NCBI RefSeq assembly: GCF_003429565.1
Contig: NZ_QUAK01000124.1
Span: 21,955-85,954 of the forward strand
Direction: 5' to 3'
DNA: 64,000 nucleotides
DNA from: Streptomyces triticagri
GTDB taxonomy: Bacteria > Actinomycetota > Actinomycetes > Streptomycetales > Streptomycetaceae
The notes beneath the pieces were generated by a model. That model was not told the DNA's origin, did not search any database, and saw only the letters and a list, made by a program, of their open reading frames with translations. Positions 1 to 8,404 of this stretch are shown one piece after another. The position numbers and the translations under genes were made by a program. How positions within the stretch are numbered: the stretch's first letter is position 1; the number at the start of each line of letters is the position of its first letter.

Positions 1-100
1 CCACCCCGCTGTCCGCACGCGACGACGCGCGCGTGCCGGTGTTGTCGCCCCGCCGTACCGGAACGAATCCCGGGACAGAGACGTTCAGAGGTTGATTTGA

Positions 101-136
101 GGTTCCGCAGCCCTTTGCGGTTCCGCAGCCCTTGGC
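101..136. repeat. 18-bp tandem repeat, two copies
   Basis: Two adjacent 18-bp units, differing at one base, lie in the otherwise featureless first 155 bases, just beyond the 3' end of the DUF4142-like gene on the minus strand. No gene was recognised before position 156, so the left-hand neighbour is outside the window. Confidence 0.85.
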
Positions 137-155
137 GGGACACCTGTCGCAAAGC

Positions 156-935
156 TCAGGAAGGGTCGGGACGGTCGGTGTTGATCACCCGGCCCTCGTC
201 CTCGGGCGATTGGGCGGACGGCTCCGAAGTGAGCTCGGGGGATCCGCTGGGCTCGGCGGGTCCCGCAGCCGGTGGCAGTGATCCGTTCGGCGGCGGCGGT
301 CCCGTCGGGCTCGCCGTGGACTGGCCGGCCGCCTCTCTGGCCATGTCGTCGAAGTCCACTCCGCCGGTGCTCTCCAGCATCGTGATGTGGTCGAGCACCG
401 TCTGGTTGGCGTCCGTGGCCAGCTGCCTGACCAGGGAGTTGCGCGTGGTGTGCCGGACCTCGGCGATCAGTGCGAAGACCTTTCCGTGCGAGTTGCGCAG
501 CAGATTGGCGAACTTCCGCTGGTACGTCTCGCCCTCCGCCTCGGTCAACTCCCGCAGCCAGCCCTGCTGTTCGTCGGACGGCTGATTCGGCAACTGCACA
601 CCGAGCTGGGCGGCGACGGACCGGGTACGCCGGTCGAGGTCAGTGTGCCCGACGATCAGATGGTCACCGGTCGACTTGATCGCCTCCGTCGGCGCGCGTT
701 CGAGGGCCTGCTGCCCGGCCGGTATCTCCCACAGGCCGGCCAGCCTGACTTTGACCAGGAAGTCCCGGTCGGTGGCCGAAAGTGGCCCCCACTGGGTGGC
801 GACGGTCCCGGCGTCCAGGTTCGCCTCGCCGGTGCCCGAGCGGTCCGCGTACGACCAGACGGGGAAGGCGAGTGCGCCCAGTGTCGCCACCAGGGCCGCG
901 ATGATCAGAGCGGTCCCGTTGATGCGCCGCAGCAA
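156..935 (-). CDS. DUF4142-like exported protein
   Basis: A membrane-anchored or secreted protein of about 259 residues. One hydrophobic segment (about residues 6-30, INGTALIIAALVATLGALA) is followed by an all-alpha region typical of DUF4142: it starts LSATDRDFLVKVRLAGLWE and contains long helices around LRNSHGKVFALIAEVRHTTR. The tail is Pro/Ser/Gly-rich and disordered. I chose the TTG start because a strong GGAGG lies 4 nt upstream. A longer in-frame start at 1031 would add 32 non-hydrophobic residues before the signal segment. DUF4142 proteins are ferritin-like helical bundles of unknown function. The family call is from sequence pattern only. Confidence 0.7.
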   Translation of the reverse strand: MLRRINGTALIIAALVATLGALAFPVWSYADRSGTGEANLDAGTVATQWGPLSATDRDFLVKVRLAGLWEIPAGQQALERAPTEAIKSTGDHLIVGHTDLDRRTRSVAAQLGVQLPNQPSDEQQGWLRELTEAEGETYQRKFANLLRNSHGKVFALIAEVRHTTRNSLVRQLATDANQTVLDHITMLESTGGVDFDDMAREAAGQSTASPTGPPPPNGSLPPAAGPAEPSGSPELTSEPSAQSPEDEGRVINTDRPDPS

Positions 936-1091
936 GGTGCCTCCAGAGGTAGAGCCCACGAGTTCGCCGTCACGTGCCCGCCGACACGTGACGGTGCCGA
1001 GGGATACGTACGGGAGGGCCGTACCGTTCAACGGGCGGGCTGGGCAGGGCGGTCGGCCGCTGCTCAGCCCCCGCTGCTCAGTCGCCGCTGC

Positions 1092-1838
1092 TCAGCCCAG
1101 GGGGCCGCGGCGCAGCGCAGGGTGGTCGGCCACCACCGTGCATGACCCGGGGGCGATCTCGGTGTAGCCGGCGTCGCGCACCACGGGGAGCCCCGAAGCC
1201 ACCAGGTCCCGCCAGTCCGCGGCGTCCGGCCTGCGCACCGACAGCGGGAAGCCGGCCTCGCGCCACTGCTCGCGCTCGGCCCCGGTCAGCTCCCACCAGG
1301 CCAGCTGGGCGCCGTGACCGGCCTGCGCCATCGACTTGCCCGCCGACATGTCGACCTCTGGATTCAGCCACAACACAGGGGTACCGGCATCCGGCCGGCC
1401 CGGCGTCTCCGGATCCTCGAGCTCCGTACCGGACACCTGCAGCCGGGCCAGATCCTTCGGCCAACCGTCGAGGGGGACCGGCGGGAACACCCGCACCTCG
1501 GCCGACTTCCCGGTCACGGTGATCCCAGGCAGCGCCTCGGCCCGGCGCCACTCCGCACCGCGCGCCCGGCGCACCACCTTGCGGATCCGGGCGTCCTGCC
1601 AGTCCCGCACAGCCTGTGCCCATTCACCTTCGCCGACCGCCCGCGGGTCGCTCAGGAGCAGCAGTACGGCACGGGCCGCGGTCTCCAGCGCATCGGTACG
1701 CGCGGGCGGCGCCGCACGCTCGATGCGGACCACCAGCGGGAGTACGAACTGCGGGGCCTGGTCCCGGTCCGTGCTCGCGTGCCGGAAGGGACTGTCGGGC
1801 TGTGCGTCGTCGGCCGGGCTGGCGGGATGGCTGGTCAC
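1092..1838 (-). CDS. Peptidyl-tRNA hydrolase, Pth2-like
   Basis: A 248-residue cytoplasmic protein. The C-terminal half carries the Pth2 signature: a Lys/Gln/His patch in AGKSMAQAGHGAQLAWW (about residues 169-185), followed by the conserved turn VVRDAGYTEIAPGSCTVVA near the end. Pth2 enzymes release the peptide from peptidyl-tRNA that drops off the ribosome. The N-terminal 160 residues are a family extension typical of actinobacterial members (helical, beginning with a polar disordered stretch), so the exact substrate is less certain. It lies between the DUF4142 gene and a polysaccharide deacetylase, all on the minus strand with gaps over 100 bp, so co-transcription is not obvious. Confidence 0.75.
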   Translation of the reverse strand: MTSHPASPADDAQPDSPFRHASTDRDQAPQFVLPLVVRIERAAPPARTDALETAARAVLLLLSDPRAVGEGEWAQAVRDWQDARIRKVVRRARGAEWRRAEALPGITVTGKSAEVRVFPPVPLDGWPKDLARLQVSGTELEDPETPGRPDAGTPVLWLNPEVDMSAGKSMAQAGHGAQLAWWELTGAEREQWREAGFPLSVRRPDAADWRDLVASGLPVVRDAGYTEIAPGSCTVVADHPALRRGPLG

Positions 1839-1890
1839 CCGCCCAGTCTGCCAGGCACTGCGGGGCCGGGCTCCGGGGCGGTCGCCCGTT

Positions 1891-1950
1891 CAGGATGGCG
1901 CTGCGGTACACAGGATGGTGCCGGGGTGCACAGGATGGCTCTGCGGTACG
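1891..1950. repeat. 20-bp tandem repeat, three copies
   Basis: Three consecutive units of exactly 20 bp, each beginning CAGGATGG, fill most of the gap between the Pth2-like gene and the deacetylase gene. Units 1 and 3 are almost identical and unit 2 has diverged. Function unknown; see the finding on tandem repeats across the window. Confidence 0.9.
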
Positions 1951-1952
1951 CG

Positions 1953-2825
1953 TCAGCCCGGTTGTCCCGCCGAACCGCCGATCAGCTCCGAGACCCGGGC
2001 GAAACGGTAGCCCTGCTTGCGCAGTTCGGGCACGATCCGGCGGATCGCCCGCTCGGTGACCGGCGCCGCGCTCCGTGTGCAGTGCATGACCACCACCGAA
2101 CCGGGCCGCACTCCGCGCAGCACCTCATCGGCCACCGCATCGGCGTCCTCGGCGAAGGCGTCCCCACTCACCACGTCCCACTGGACGGCGGTGACTCCGG
2201 CGGGCGCGATCGCTTCGAGGGCCGCACGGTCGTAACAGCCGCCCGGGAAGCGGAAGTACGGCACGGTGCTCCTGACCCCGGCCTTGCGGAAGGCGGTGAA
2301 GGCCCGCTCCACGTCCGCACGCATCCGGTCCGCCGACACGGAGGGGAGTCCGTAGCAGTCGTCGGTGTACGCGTGATGGCTGTACGAGTGGTTGGCGACC
2401 TCGAAGAGCGGGTCCGCGCCGATCGCCCGCGCCTGCTTCGGATACTCCTCGGCCCAACGACCGGTCATGAACACGGTCGAGGGCACCTGGAGGCGGCGCA
2501 GCGTGGCGATCAGCTCCGGATTGTCGAAGCGCTCTCCGGCAGCGGCCCGCGGGCCCTGATCCGCCGTCATATCGGCGTCGAAGGTGAGGGCCACGGTCTT
2601 CCCGCCGTCCGGCCGGCCCTTCTTGAACACCGGGGTCAGGCCCTGCGGCCCCGGAGCGAGGGTGGGCGGCCGCTGTTTCGGCGCCGACTGCGGACGGTGC
2701 TCCTGCCCGGCCTGGGGCGTCCGCCGTTCCTCGGGCCGCCCGGCCCCGCCCGTATCGGCGCAGCCGCAGACCAGGGCACCGAGCGCACAGACGGTCACCA
2801 GCTTGCGAAGCGAGGAGAGAATCAC
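1953..2825 (-). CDS. Polysaccharide deacetylase (NodB homology) lipoprotein
   Basis: A 290-residue exported enzyme of carbohydrate-esterase family 4, expected to remove N-acetyl groups from cell-wall or other polysaccharides outside the membrane. The N-terminus is a lipoprotein-type signal ending in VCGC (Cys22). A Pro/Gln-rich linker precedes the NodB domain. Visible motifs are ALTFDAD (metal/base Asp pair), NHSYSHH (metal His residues), FRFPGG (substrate groove) and VVMHC near the end in place of the usual LxH. It is monocistronic-looking, with a tandem repeat just downstream of its stop. Confidence 0.88.
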   Translation of the reverse strand: MILSSLRKLVTVCALGALVCGCADTGGAGRPEERRTPQAGQEHRPQSAPKQRPPTLAPGPQGLTPVFKKGRPDGGKTVALTFDADMTADQGPRAAAGERFDNPELIATLRRLQVPSTVFMTGRWAEEYPKQARAIGADPLFEVANHSYSHHAYTDDCYGLPSVSADRMRADVERAFTAFRKAGVRSTVPYFRFPGGCYDRAALEAIAPAGVTAVQWDVVSGDAFAEDADAVADEVLRGVRPGSVVVMHCTRSAAPVTERAIRRIVPELRKQGYRFARVSELIGGSAGQPG

Positions 2826-2887
2826 TCCGCGAAGATAACCCTACAAACAACGCATCTCGGGCATTTCCAGCATCGATGGCGACGAAG

Positions 2888-3832
2888 TCAGGGCGAGGCG
2901 AGCAACTGCTCGCGACTGGCCGCCACGTCGAAGGTGGCCTTCGGGTACTGCGGATCGAGCGCCGTCAGATGCTCCAGAAGCAGGGTGCTGATCGCCCAGT
3001 TGCGGTACCACTTGCGGTCCGCGGGGACCAGATACCAGGGGGACGTGGGCGTCGAGCAGCGGGCCAGCGCGATCTCGTACGCCTCCTGGTAGGCGGGCCA
3101 GACCGTGCGCTCCGCGATGTCGCCGGGGTTGAACTTCCAGTGCTTGTCCGGGCGGTCCAGGCGCTCCAGGAGACGGGCGCGCTGTTCCTCGTACCCGAGA
3201 TGCAGGAAGCATTTGACCACCGTGACGCCGTCGTCCGCGAGCGACTGCTCGAAGCGGTTGATCGCGCCGTAGCGGCGGCCGAGCACCGGTCGCGTCACCA
3301 GCTCACGCACGCGCGCGATCAGGACGTCCTCGTAGTGCGAACGGTCGAAGATGCCGATCTCGCCGGGCACGGGCAGCGCCTGACGCACCCGCCACAGGAA
3401 CGGATGGCTCAGCTCCGCACGGGTCGGCGCCTTGAACGCCTTGATACGGCAGCCGGACGGGTTGAACAGCCCGATCACATGCTTGACCGTGCCGCCCTTT
3501 CCGCTGGTGTCCATGCCCTGCAGCACGAGCAGCACGCGGCGGCGGTCCCCGGCCGTGCTTGCCGCGTACAGGCGTTCCTGCAGGTCGGCGAGCGGGTCCC
3601 CGAGGCCCGCGGTGGCCGTACGGCCGGCCGCCTTGCCGCCGGTGAAGCCGGGGGTGGCGCGGGTGTCGTACGACGAGAGGTCGACCGGCTCACCGGGCGG
3701 GACCCGCAGGAGATCGCTCAGCGAGGCAGCGGACTTCGCCTCGCCGGGCCCGCGCTCGGCCTTCGCCCTGCCGCCACCCTTGTCCTTGGCCTTGTTCTTC
3801 GCCTCGGCCTTCCGGTCGTGCTTCTCGGACAC
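2888..3832 (-). CDS. ppk2: Polyphosphate kinase 2 family protein
   Basis: A 314-residue cytoplasmic PPK2-family phosphotransferase that moves phosphate between polyphosphate and a nucleoside mono- or diphosphate. After a Lys/Ala-rich disordered N-terminus (residues 1-40), Walker A is GMDTSGKGG (about 106-114), the lid/Walker B segment is IFDRSHYEDVL (about 161-171), and the C-terminal WKFNPGD and WYRN motifs are intact. The N-terminal extension and length fit the single-domain short class (class I or III). Whether it prefers AMP or ADP cannot be read from the sequence with confidence. No co-transcribed partner is evident. Confidence 0.9.
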   Translation of the reverse strand: MSEKHDRKAEAKNKAKDKGGGRAKAERGPGEAKSAASLSDLLRVPPGEPVDLSSYDTRATPGFTGGKAAGRTATAGLGDPLADLQERLYAASTAGDRRRVLLVLQGMDTSGKGGTVKHVIGLFNPSGCRIKAFKAPTRAELSHPFLWRVRQALPVPGEIGIFDRSHYEDVLIARVRELVTRPVLGRRYGAINRFEQSLADDGVTVVKCFLHLGYEEQRARLLERLDRPDKHWKFNPGDIAERTVWPAYQEAYEIALARCSTPTSPWYLVPADRKWYRNWAISTLLLEHLTALDPQYPKATFDVAASREQLLASP

Positions 3833-3916
3833 CGTGCACGCACCCCTTCCATCGCCTGCGTAGAGCCTGCGCCGTGTCGGGGCGCCGCGCTACCCGTGCG
3901 CCAGGACCGGATGCGC

Positions 3917-4716
3917 TCAGACGGCCAGCACCTTGATCCCCGCCTCGGTCAGCCGCGTCACCGTGGCCGGCGCCACCGCGGAGTCCGTCACCAGCACATC
4001 CACCCGGTCGATGCCACAGATACGGGCGAAGGCGCGCGCCCCCATCTTCGACGCGTCCGCCACCACGACCACCCGCCGCGCACGCTCGGCGAACTGCCTG
4101 CTCACACTGGCCTCGTCCTCGTGCAGCGTCATCACCCCGAGGTCCGGATCGACCGCATCCGCGCCGAGCGCCACCACATCCAGCACGACCTCGCCCAGCA
4201 CCCCACGGGTCAGCGGACCCACCAGCTCGTAAGACTGCGGGCGGGCCACCCCACCGGTCGTCACGATCTTGATCTGCGGACGTACCGCCAGCTCGCCGGT
4301 GATGTTCAGCGCATTGGTGACCACCGTGAGCACCGGCGGCTCCCCCGAGGCCGGTACCGCCTGCAGATCACGGCCCGCCCGCACCGCGAGGGCGCGCGCC
4401 ACCTCCGTGGTGTCGTTCCGCCGTTGAGGCCCACCACCTCGCCGTCCCCGATCAGATCCGCCGCGGCCACCGCGATCCGCTGCTTCTGCGCCGCGTTCCG
4501 CGACGACTTGTAGCGCAACGGCAGCTCGTGCGAGACCCCGTGCGCCAGCGCGCCCCCGCGGGTGCGCAACAGCATGCGCCGCTCGGCCAGTTCGTCGAAG
4601 TCCCGCCGGATGGTCGCAGCCGAGACGCCGAGCCGGACCGCGCCGTCCTCGACATCGAGACGGCCCTCCGCGGCCAGGAGTTCGAGCAGATTGCTCCACC
4701 GGTCGTGCTTGGACAT
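3917..4716 (-). pseudogene. DeoR-family transcriptional regulator, single-base frameshift
   Basis: The N-terminal half reads as a DeoR-type winged helix (MSKHDRWSNLLELLAAEGRL, then VSAATIRRDFDELAERRMLLRTRGGA) in one frame. The C-terminal sugar-phosphate-sensing domain (NALNITGELAVRPQIKIVTTGG to the end) continues in the -1 frame. The break is at about 4408-4414, in the conserved NGGTTTTEVA loop, where one base is missing. Restoring it gives a normal 266-residue protein. The start is chosen by GAGGAG 7 nt upstream of ATG. DeoR regulators control sugar or sugar-phosphate catabolism, and no obvious target operon adjoins it. This could be a real pseudogene or an assembly error. Confidence 0.85.
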
Positions 4717-4833
4717 TCGACGGCTCCTCGGCGCTGCGGCTCGACGCCCCGCGCCACAGCGGCAGCGGGGACGTACGGCCCGCAGGCCGCACGCCCCCGC
4801 AAGGTGCCTCAACTTCCCTGTACGCGCCAGTGG

Positions 4834-6210
4834 TTACCGGTGCCAGGGCCCGGTGACCGCGAAAGTGGTCCCCGGGTTGTAGCAGTTCACATACATCGTG
4901 TCCTCGTCGGGCGAGAAGGTGACCCCCGCGAACTCGCCCCACTCCGGCTCCTCGGGCGTACCGACGTTCTGCGCACCGCGAGCCATCGCGTAGACCTCAC
5001 CGCGCCGGGTCAGGCCGAACACGTGCTGGGCGCCCTCACCGTCCTCGCAGACCATCAGGCCGCCGCTCGGCGCCAGACAGATGTTGTCCGGCTCCTCGCC
5101 CGGCAGCTGCACATCGGTGTCCGGACCGAAGACGATCACCAGGGTGAGCCGGCGCCGCTCGGGCTCGTACCGCCAGACCTGGCCGTAGTGGTCACCCGCC
5201 GAGCCCTCCTTGCTGCGGGCGTAACTGGACACGAAGTAGACGGACTTGCCGCCCCAGTAGCAGCCCTCCAGCTTCTGCGCGTGGGTGATCCCCTCCGCTC
5301 CGAAGTCCTGGAAGCGGATCGGGGTCTCGGCGGCCAGCGGATCGGGTACGTCGACCCACTCGATGCCGTCGAAGCAGGCGCCGGTCTCGTCGATCGCCGA
5401 GAGGTCCGGCACTCCCGGCACCCGCATGGCCTGCAGCTTGCCGCCCGCGCGCAGCGAACCGAGGCCGCCGTGCGGCTTGTTGGGCAGGAAGCGGTAGAAG
5501 AGGCCGAAGGGCCGCTCGAAGGCGTCCTCCGTCTCGTAGATGATGCCGCGCCGCGGGTCGACGGCGATCGCCTCGTGCTGGAAGCGGCCCATGTCCTCGA
5601 GCGGGTGGGCGCCGCTGCGGTGCGGATCGACGGGGTCGACCTCGAAGATGAAGCCGTGGTCCTTGGTGTAGCCGTTGGTGCCGGCCTTGTCCTCGGTCTC
5701 CTCGCAGGTCAGCCAGGTGCCCCAAGGGGTCGGTCCGCCCGCGCAGTTGACCGCGGTGCCGGCGATGGCGACCCGCTCTTCGAGGACCTCGCCCCGCCGG
5801 TCGAGGGCCAGGGCGGTACAGCCGCCCAGGCCGTCCGGATCGTAGGTCAGGCCGTCGACGGCCGGGACTCTGATCTTGGCGTCGTTGCGGTTCTCGTGGT
5901 TGCGGACCAGGTTCACGCCGCCGCGCTTGCCGCGGAAGGCTGCCATGCCGTCGTGATTGCTGGGCACCGGGCCCTCGCCGGAGCGCAGTTCGTCGCCCTC
6001 GCGGGAGAGCACCCGGTAGCGGAAACCTTTGGGCAGATCGAGCAGGCCGTCCGGGTCGGGTACGAGCGGACCGTAGCCGCTCTTGCCGTGGGCGGCCGCG
6101 GTGCCTGCGAAGAGTTCGGTGAAAGCGCCGGTGAAAGCGATGCCCGCTCCCAAGGCGCCCGAACGGGCCAGGACTTGACGTCGTGTTGCGGACAGTGGTG
6201 ATTCGGACAT
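4834..6210 (-). CDS. PhoX-family (DUF839) alkaline phosphatase, Tat-exported
   Basis: A 458-residue secreted protein. The Tat signal ATRRQVLARSGALGAG with a hydrophobic stretch precedes the beta-propeller PhoX/DUF839 domain. Characteristic motifs include VPSNHDGMAAF, NHENRND, GTWLTCEETED (acidic metal-ligand cluster), FEVDPVDP and PDNICLAPSGGLMVCEDG. PhoX enzymes are Ca/Fe-dependent phosphatases that release inorganic phosphate outside the cell. DUF839 paralogues of unknown activity share these motifs, so the phosphatase assignment is by family. It is transcribed alone, divergent from the TetR gene at 6392. Confidence 0.82.
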   Translation of the reverse strand: MSESPLSATRRQVLARSGALGAGIAFTGAFTELFAGTAAAHGKSGYGPLVPDPDGLLDLPKGFRYRVLSREGDELRSGEGPVPSNHDGMAAFRGKRGGVNLVRNHENRNDAKIRVPAVDGLTYDPDGLGGCTALALDRRGEVLEERVAIAGTAVNCAGGPTPWGTWLTCEETEDKAGTNGYTKDHGFIFEVDPVDPHRSGAHPLEDMGRFQHEAIAVDPRRGIIYETEDAFERPFGLFYRFLPNKPHGGLGSLRAGGKLQAMRVPGVPDLSAIDETGACFDGIEWVDVPDPLAAETPIRFQDFGAEGITHAQKLEGCYWGGKSVYFVSSYARSKEGSAGDHYGQVWRYEPERRRLTLVIVFGPDTDVQLPGEEPDNICLAPSGGLMVCEDGEGAQHVFGLTRRGEVYAMARGAQNVGTPEEPEWGEFAGVTFSPDEDTMYVNCYNPGTTFAVTGPWHR

Positions 6211-6352
6211 GTGGGCAACTCCCTGCTGGCGGACAGGAATGTGACCCGCCTGTGTGTATCACGCGGTCAGGCCGCAAGGAACCACGCGCGTAGAAACGCG
6301 TGCGCTGTGTCCTGTGCGGGGCGAGTGGCCGAAGGCATGTGTCTGCGAGAAC

Positions 6353-6376
6353 GTATTGAATCGATCGGTCCAATAC
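6353..6376. promoter_or_regulatory. TetR operator and leaderless promoter of the TetR gene
   Basis: A near-perfect 24-bp palindrome with outer arms GTATTG and CAATAC and a self-complementary CGATCG centre. It overlaps a plausible promoter: TTGAAT at 6356-6361, 18-nt spacer, TACGCT at 6380-6385, then ATG at 6392. This would give a leaderless or near-leaderless transcript. A related palindrome precedes the MFS gene at 7034-7057. Confidence 0.8.
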
Positions 6377-6391
6377 GGCTACGCTGCCCGC

Positions 6392-6988
6392 ATGGCACGA
6401 CCGAGAACATTCGACGAGGGGTACGCACTGGATGCGGCCATGCGCCTGTTCTGGGAGAAGGGGTACGAGGCCACTTCGACCCAGGACCTCTGCGAGGTCA
6501 CCGGCCTCGGGCGGAGCAGCATCTACAACACCTTCACCAGCAAGCACGCGCTGTTCCTCAGGTCGCTCGAGCGGTATGTCGACATGGTGACCCGCGACCA
6601 GCATGCCCTCCTCGACGGCGCCGAGCTCTCCGCCGTCGACCGGCTCCGGTCGATGTTCACCTCGGTCATCGACATGGAGGAACGCCATCGCCGCAAGGGG
6701 CGCGGCATCGGCTGTCTGGGTGTCAACAGCAGTACGGAGCTGGCGGGGCGCGACCCCGAGGTCGCTCAACTGCTCGGGCGTGATCTGGAGCGCCGCCTCT
6801 CCGTCATGGGTGAGGTGATTGCGCAGGGGCAGCGTGCCGGGGAGATCTCCCGGGCGCGGAAGCCGGACGAGCTTGCCCGGTTCCTCAACGCGGTGATCGC
6901 GGGCATCCGGGTGTCCGCGCAGAACGGCGCCGATCGCTCGGCGCTCGAAGGCGTGGCCGCCTGTGCGATGGATTCGCTGACGCGGTAA
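6392..6988 (+). CDS. TetR/AcrR-family transcriptional regulator
   Basis: A 198-residue repressor-type regulator. The N-terminal helix-turn-helix covers residues 1-50 (MARPRTFDEGYALDAAMRLF, then LCEVTGLGRSSIYNTFTSKHAL). It is followed by a helical ligand-binding domain with the TetR_C signature GIGCLGVNSSTELAGRD. The ATG is chosen because it begins the conserved MARPR start and sits 7 nt after a TACGCT -10 box; no ribosome binding site precedes it. The palindrome upstream (6353-6376) is echoed before the next gene, an MFS exporter. Autoregulation and control of that exporter are therefore likely. Confidence 0.9.
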   Translation: MARPRTFDEGYALDAAMRLFWEKGYEATSTQDLCEVTGLGRSSIYNTFTSKHALFLRSLERYVDMVTRDQHALLDGAELSAVDRLRSMFTSVIDMEERHRRKGRGIGCLGVNSSTELAGRDPEVAQLLGRDLERRLSVMGEVIAQGQRAGEISRARKPDELARFLNAVIAGIRVSAQNGADRSALEGVAACAMDSLTR

Positions 6989-7033
6989 CCGGCTGCGGGT
7001 GTGGAGCCCGGTGGCCGGCGGACGCATGCCGCA

Positions 7034-7057
7034 GTTTTGAACTGAAGTATCCAAAAC
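7034..7057. promoter_or_regulatory. Second TetR operator, upstream of the MFS exporter
   Basis: A 24-bp inverted repeat with outer arms GTTTTG and CAAAAC. Aligned with the palindrome at 6353-6376 it shares GTnTTGAA on the left and TCCAAnAC on the right with identical 8-nt central spacing. It ends 21 nt before the MFS start codon. This is direct sequence evidence that the TetR protein encoded upstream controls the transporter. Confidence 0.8.
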
Positions 7058-7078
7058 CAACGAGAGGGAGTACCGCAC

Positions 7079-8404
7079 GTGCCACGCGCCGTATATGTCC
7101 TGGCCCTGGGCATCTTCGCCATGGTCACCAGCGAGTTCGTAGTCGCCGGCCTGATGCCGCAGATGGCCGACGGATTGGGTGTGACGATCCCTCAGATCGG
7201 CTATCTGATCACGACGTTCGCCGTCGCCATGGCCGTCGGCGGCCCCTTCCTGACCGTCGCCGTGATGCGGCTGCCTCCCCGGCCCGCACTACTGCTGCTG
7301 TTCGCCGTCTTCCTGGCCGGGAACGTGCTGGCCGCGACGGCCACCGGCTACGGCGTCATGGTGGTGGCGCGCATCGTCACCGGCGTCGCGGCGCAGGCGT
7401 TCTTCGGTGTCGCCATCTCCGTGTGCTCGGCCGTGACGAGGGAAGAGGTCCGCGGCCGGGCCATCGCGGTGGCCATGAACGGCCTGATGCTCGGCACGCT
7501 CCTCGGCCTGCCGATGGCCACCTTCATCGGCGGCCGGCTGGGCTGGCGGGCCGCCTTCTGGGCGATCACCGTGCTCACCGTGATCGTGGCGGCGGTCACC
7601 GCTCTGGCCGTACCGCGTCTGGACCGCCCGGGGGCTGCCGGCGGCACCTTCCGCGACCAGGTCCAGGTCTTCCGCAGGCCCAGGCTGTGGCTGGTGCTGT
7701 CCACCAGCACGCTCATCATCGGCGCGACGTTCGCCGCCTTCAGTTACTTCAACCCGATCCTGACCGGGCTCAGCGGCTTCAGCGAGGGCGCCGTCCCCGG
7801 TCTGCTGATCGTCTACGGAGCCGCCACCGTCATCGGCAACACCGTCGTCGGACGCCTCGCCGATCGCCGGAACCTCGGCGTCCAGGTCGTCGGACTGGCC
7901 CTGAACGCCGCGTTCCTCGCCGCCTTCGCGCTGCTCGCCGACGTCGGGGCGGCCGCGGTGGTGCTCATGATCGGCATCGGTCTGGTCGGCGTGACGATGA
8001 ATCCGGCGATGGCCACCCGGGTCCAGCGCACCGGAAACCCGGGACCGCTGGTGAACACCGTCCACGCGTCCTTCATCACGCTCGGAGTCGTCGTCGGATC
8101 GTCCCTGGGCGGAGTCTTCGTCACGCACTTCGGACTGCGCTCCCCGCTGTGGCTCGGCGCCGGCCTGGCCGTCCTGGGGCTGCTGTCGCTGCTGCCCGAA
8201 CTGGTGTGGCGCCGTGGGGCGTCGGCGTCGAGCGGGGTGGTGGTCACCCGGGCCGCGGTCGTCGTACCCGTATCCGTGGCCGTACTCGAATCAGAGTCCG
8301 TATCCGAACCTGAATCCGAATCCGAATCCGAATCCGAGGAGCGGGTCGGCGAAGCTACTGGCGTTCCGACACCAGCGGGGCGGCGTCGCGGGCCAGGGCG
8401 GTGA
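7079..8404 (+). CDS. MFS transporter, probable drug/metabolite exporter (DHA1-like)
   Basis: A 441-residue inner-membrane transporter with about 12 transmembrane segments. Recognisable elements include SEFVVAGLMP in the first helix, the loop GRAIAVAMNGLMLGTLLGLP and TRVQRTGNPGPLVNT in the second half. This resembles arabinose-efflux/DHA1 exporters. The GTG start follows GAGAGGGAG. The last 45 residues are atypical: a Ser/Glu repeat (ESESVSEPESESESESEE) encoded by a hexanucleotide repeat, extending 50 bp into the 3' end of the oppositely oriented zapE gene. Control by the adjacent TetR protein is inferred from the shared operators. Confidence 0.88.
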   Translation: MPRAVYVLALGIFAMVTSEFVVAGLMPQMADGLGVTIPQIGYLITTFAVAMAVGGPFLTVAVMRLPPRPALLLLFAVFLAGNVLAATATGYGVMVVARIVTGVAAQAFFGVAISVCSAVTREEVRGRAIAVAMNGLMLGTLLGLPMATFIGGRLGWRAAFWAITVLTVIVAAVTALAVPRLDRPGAAGGTFRDQVQVFRRPRLWLVLSTSTLIIGATFAAFSYFNPILTGLSGFSEGAVPGLLIVYGAATVIGNTVVGRLADRRNLGVQVVGLALNAAFLAAFALLADVGAAAVVLMIGIGLVGVTMNPAMATRVQRTGNPGPLVNTVHASFITLGVVVGSSLGGVFVTHFGLRSPLWLGAGLAVLGLLSLLPELVWRRGASASSGVVVTRAAVVVPVSVAVLESESVSEPESESESESEERVGEATGVPTPAGRRRGPGR

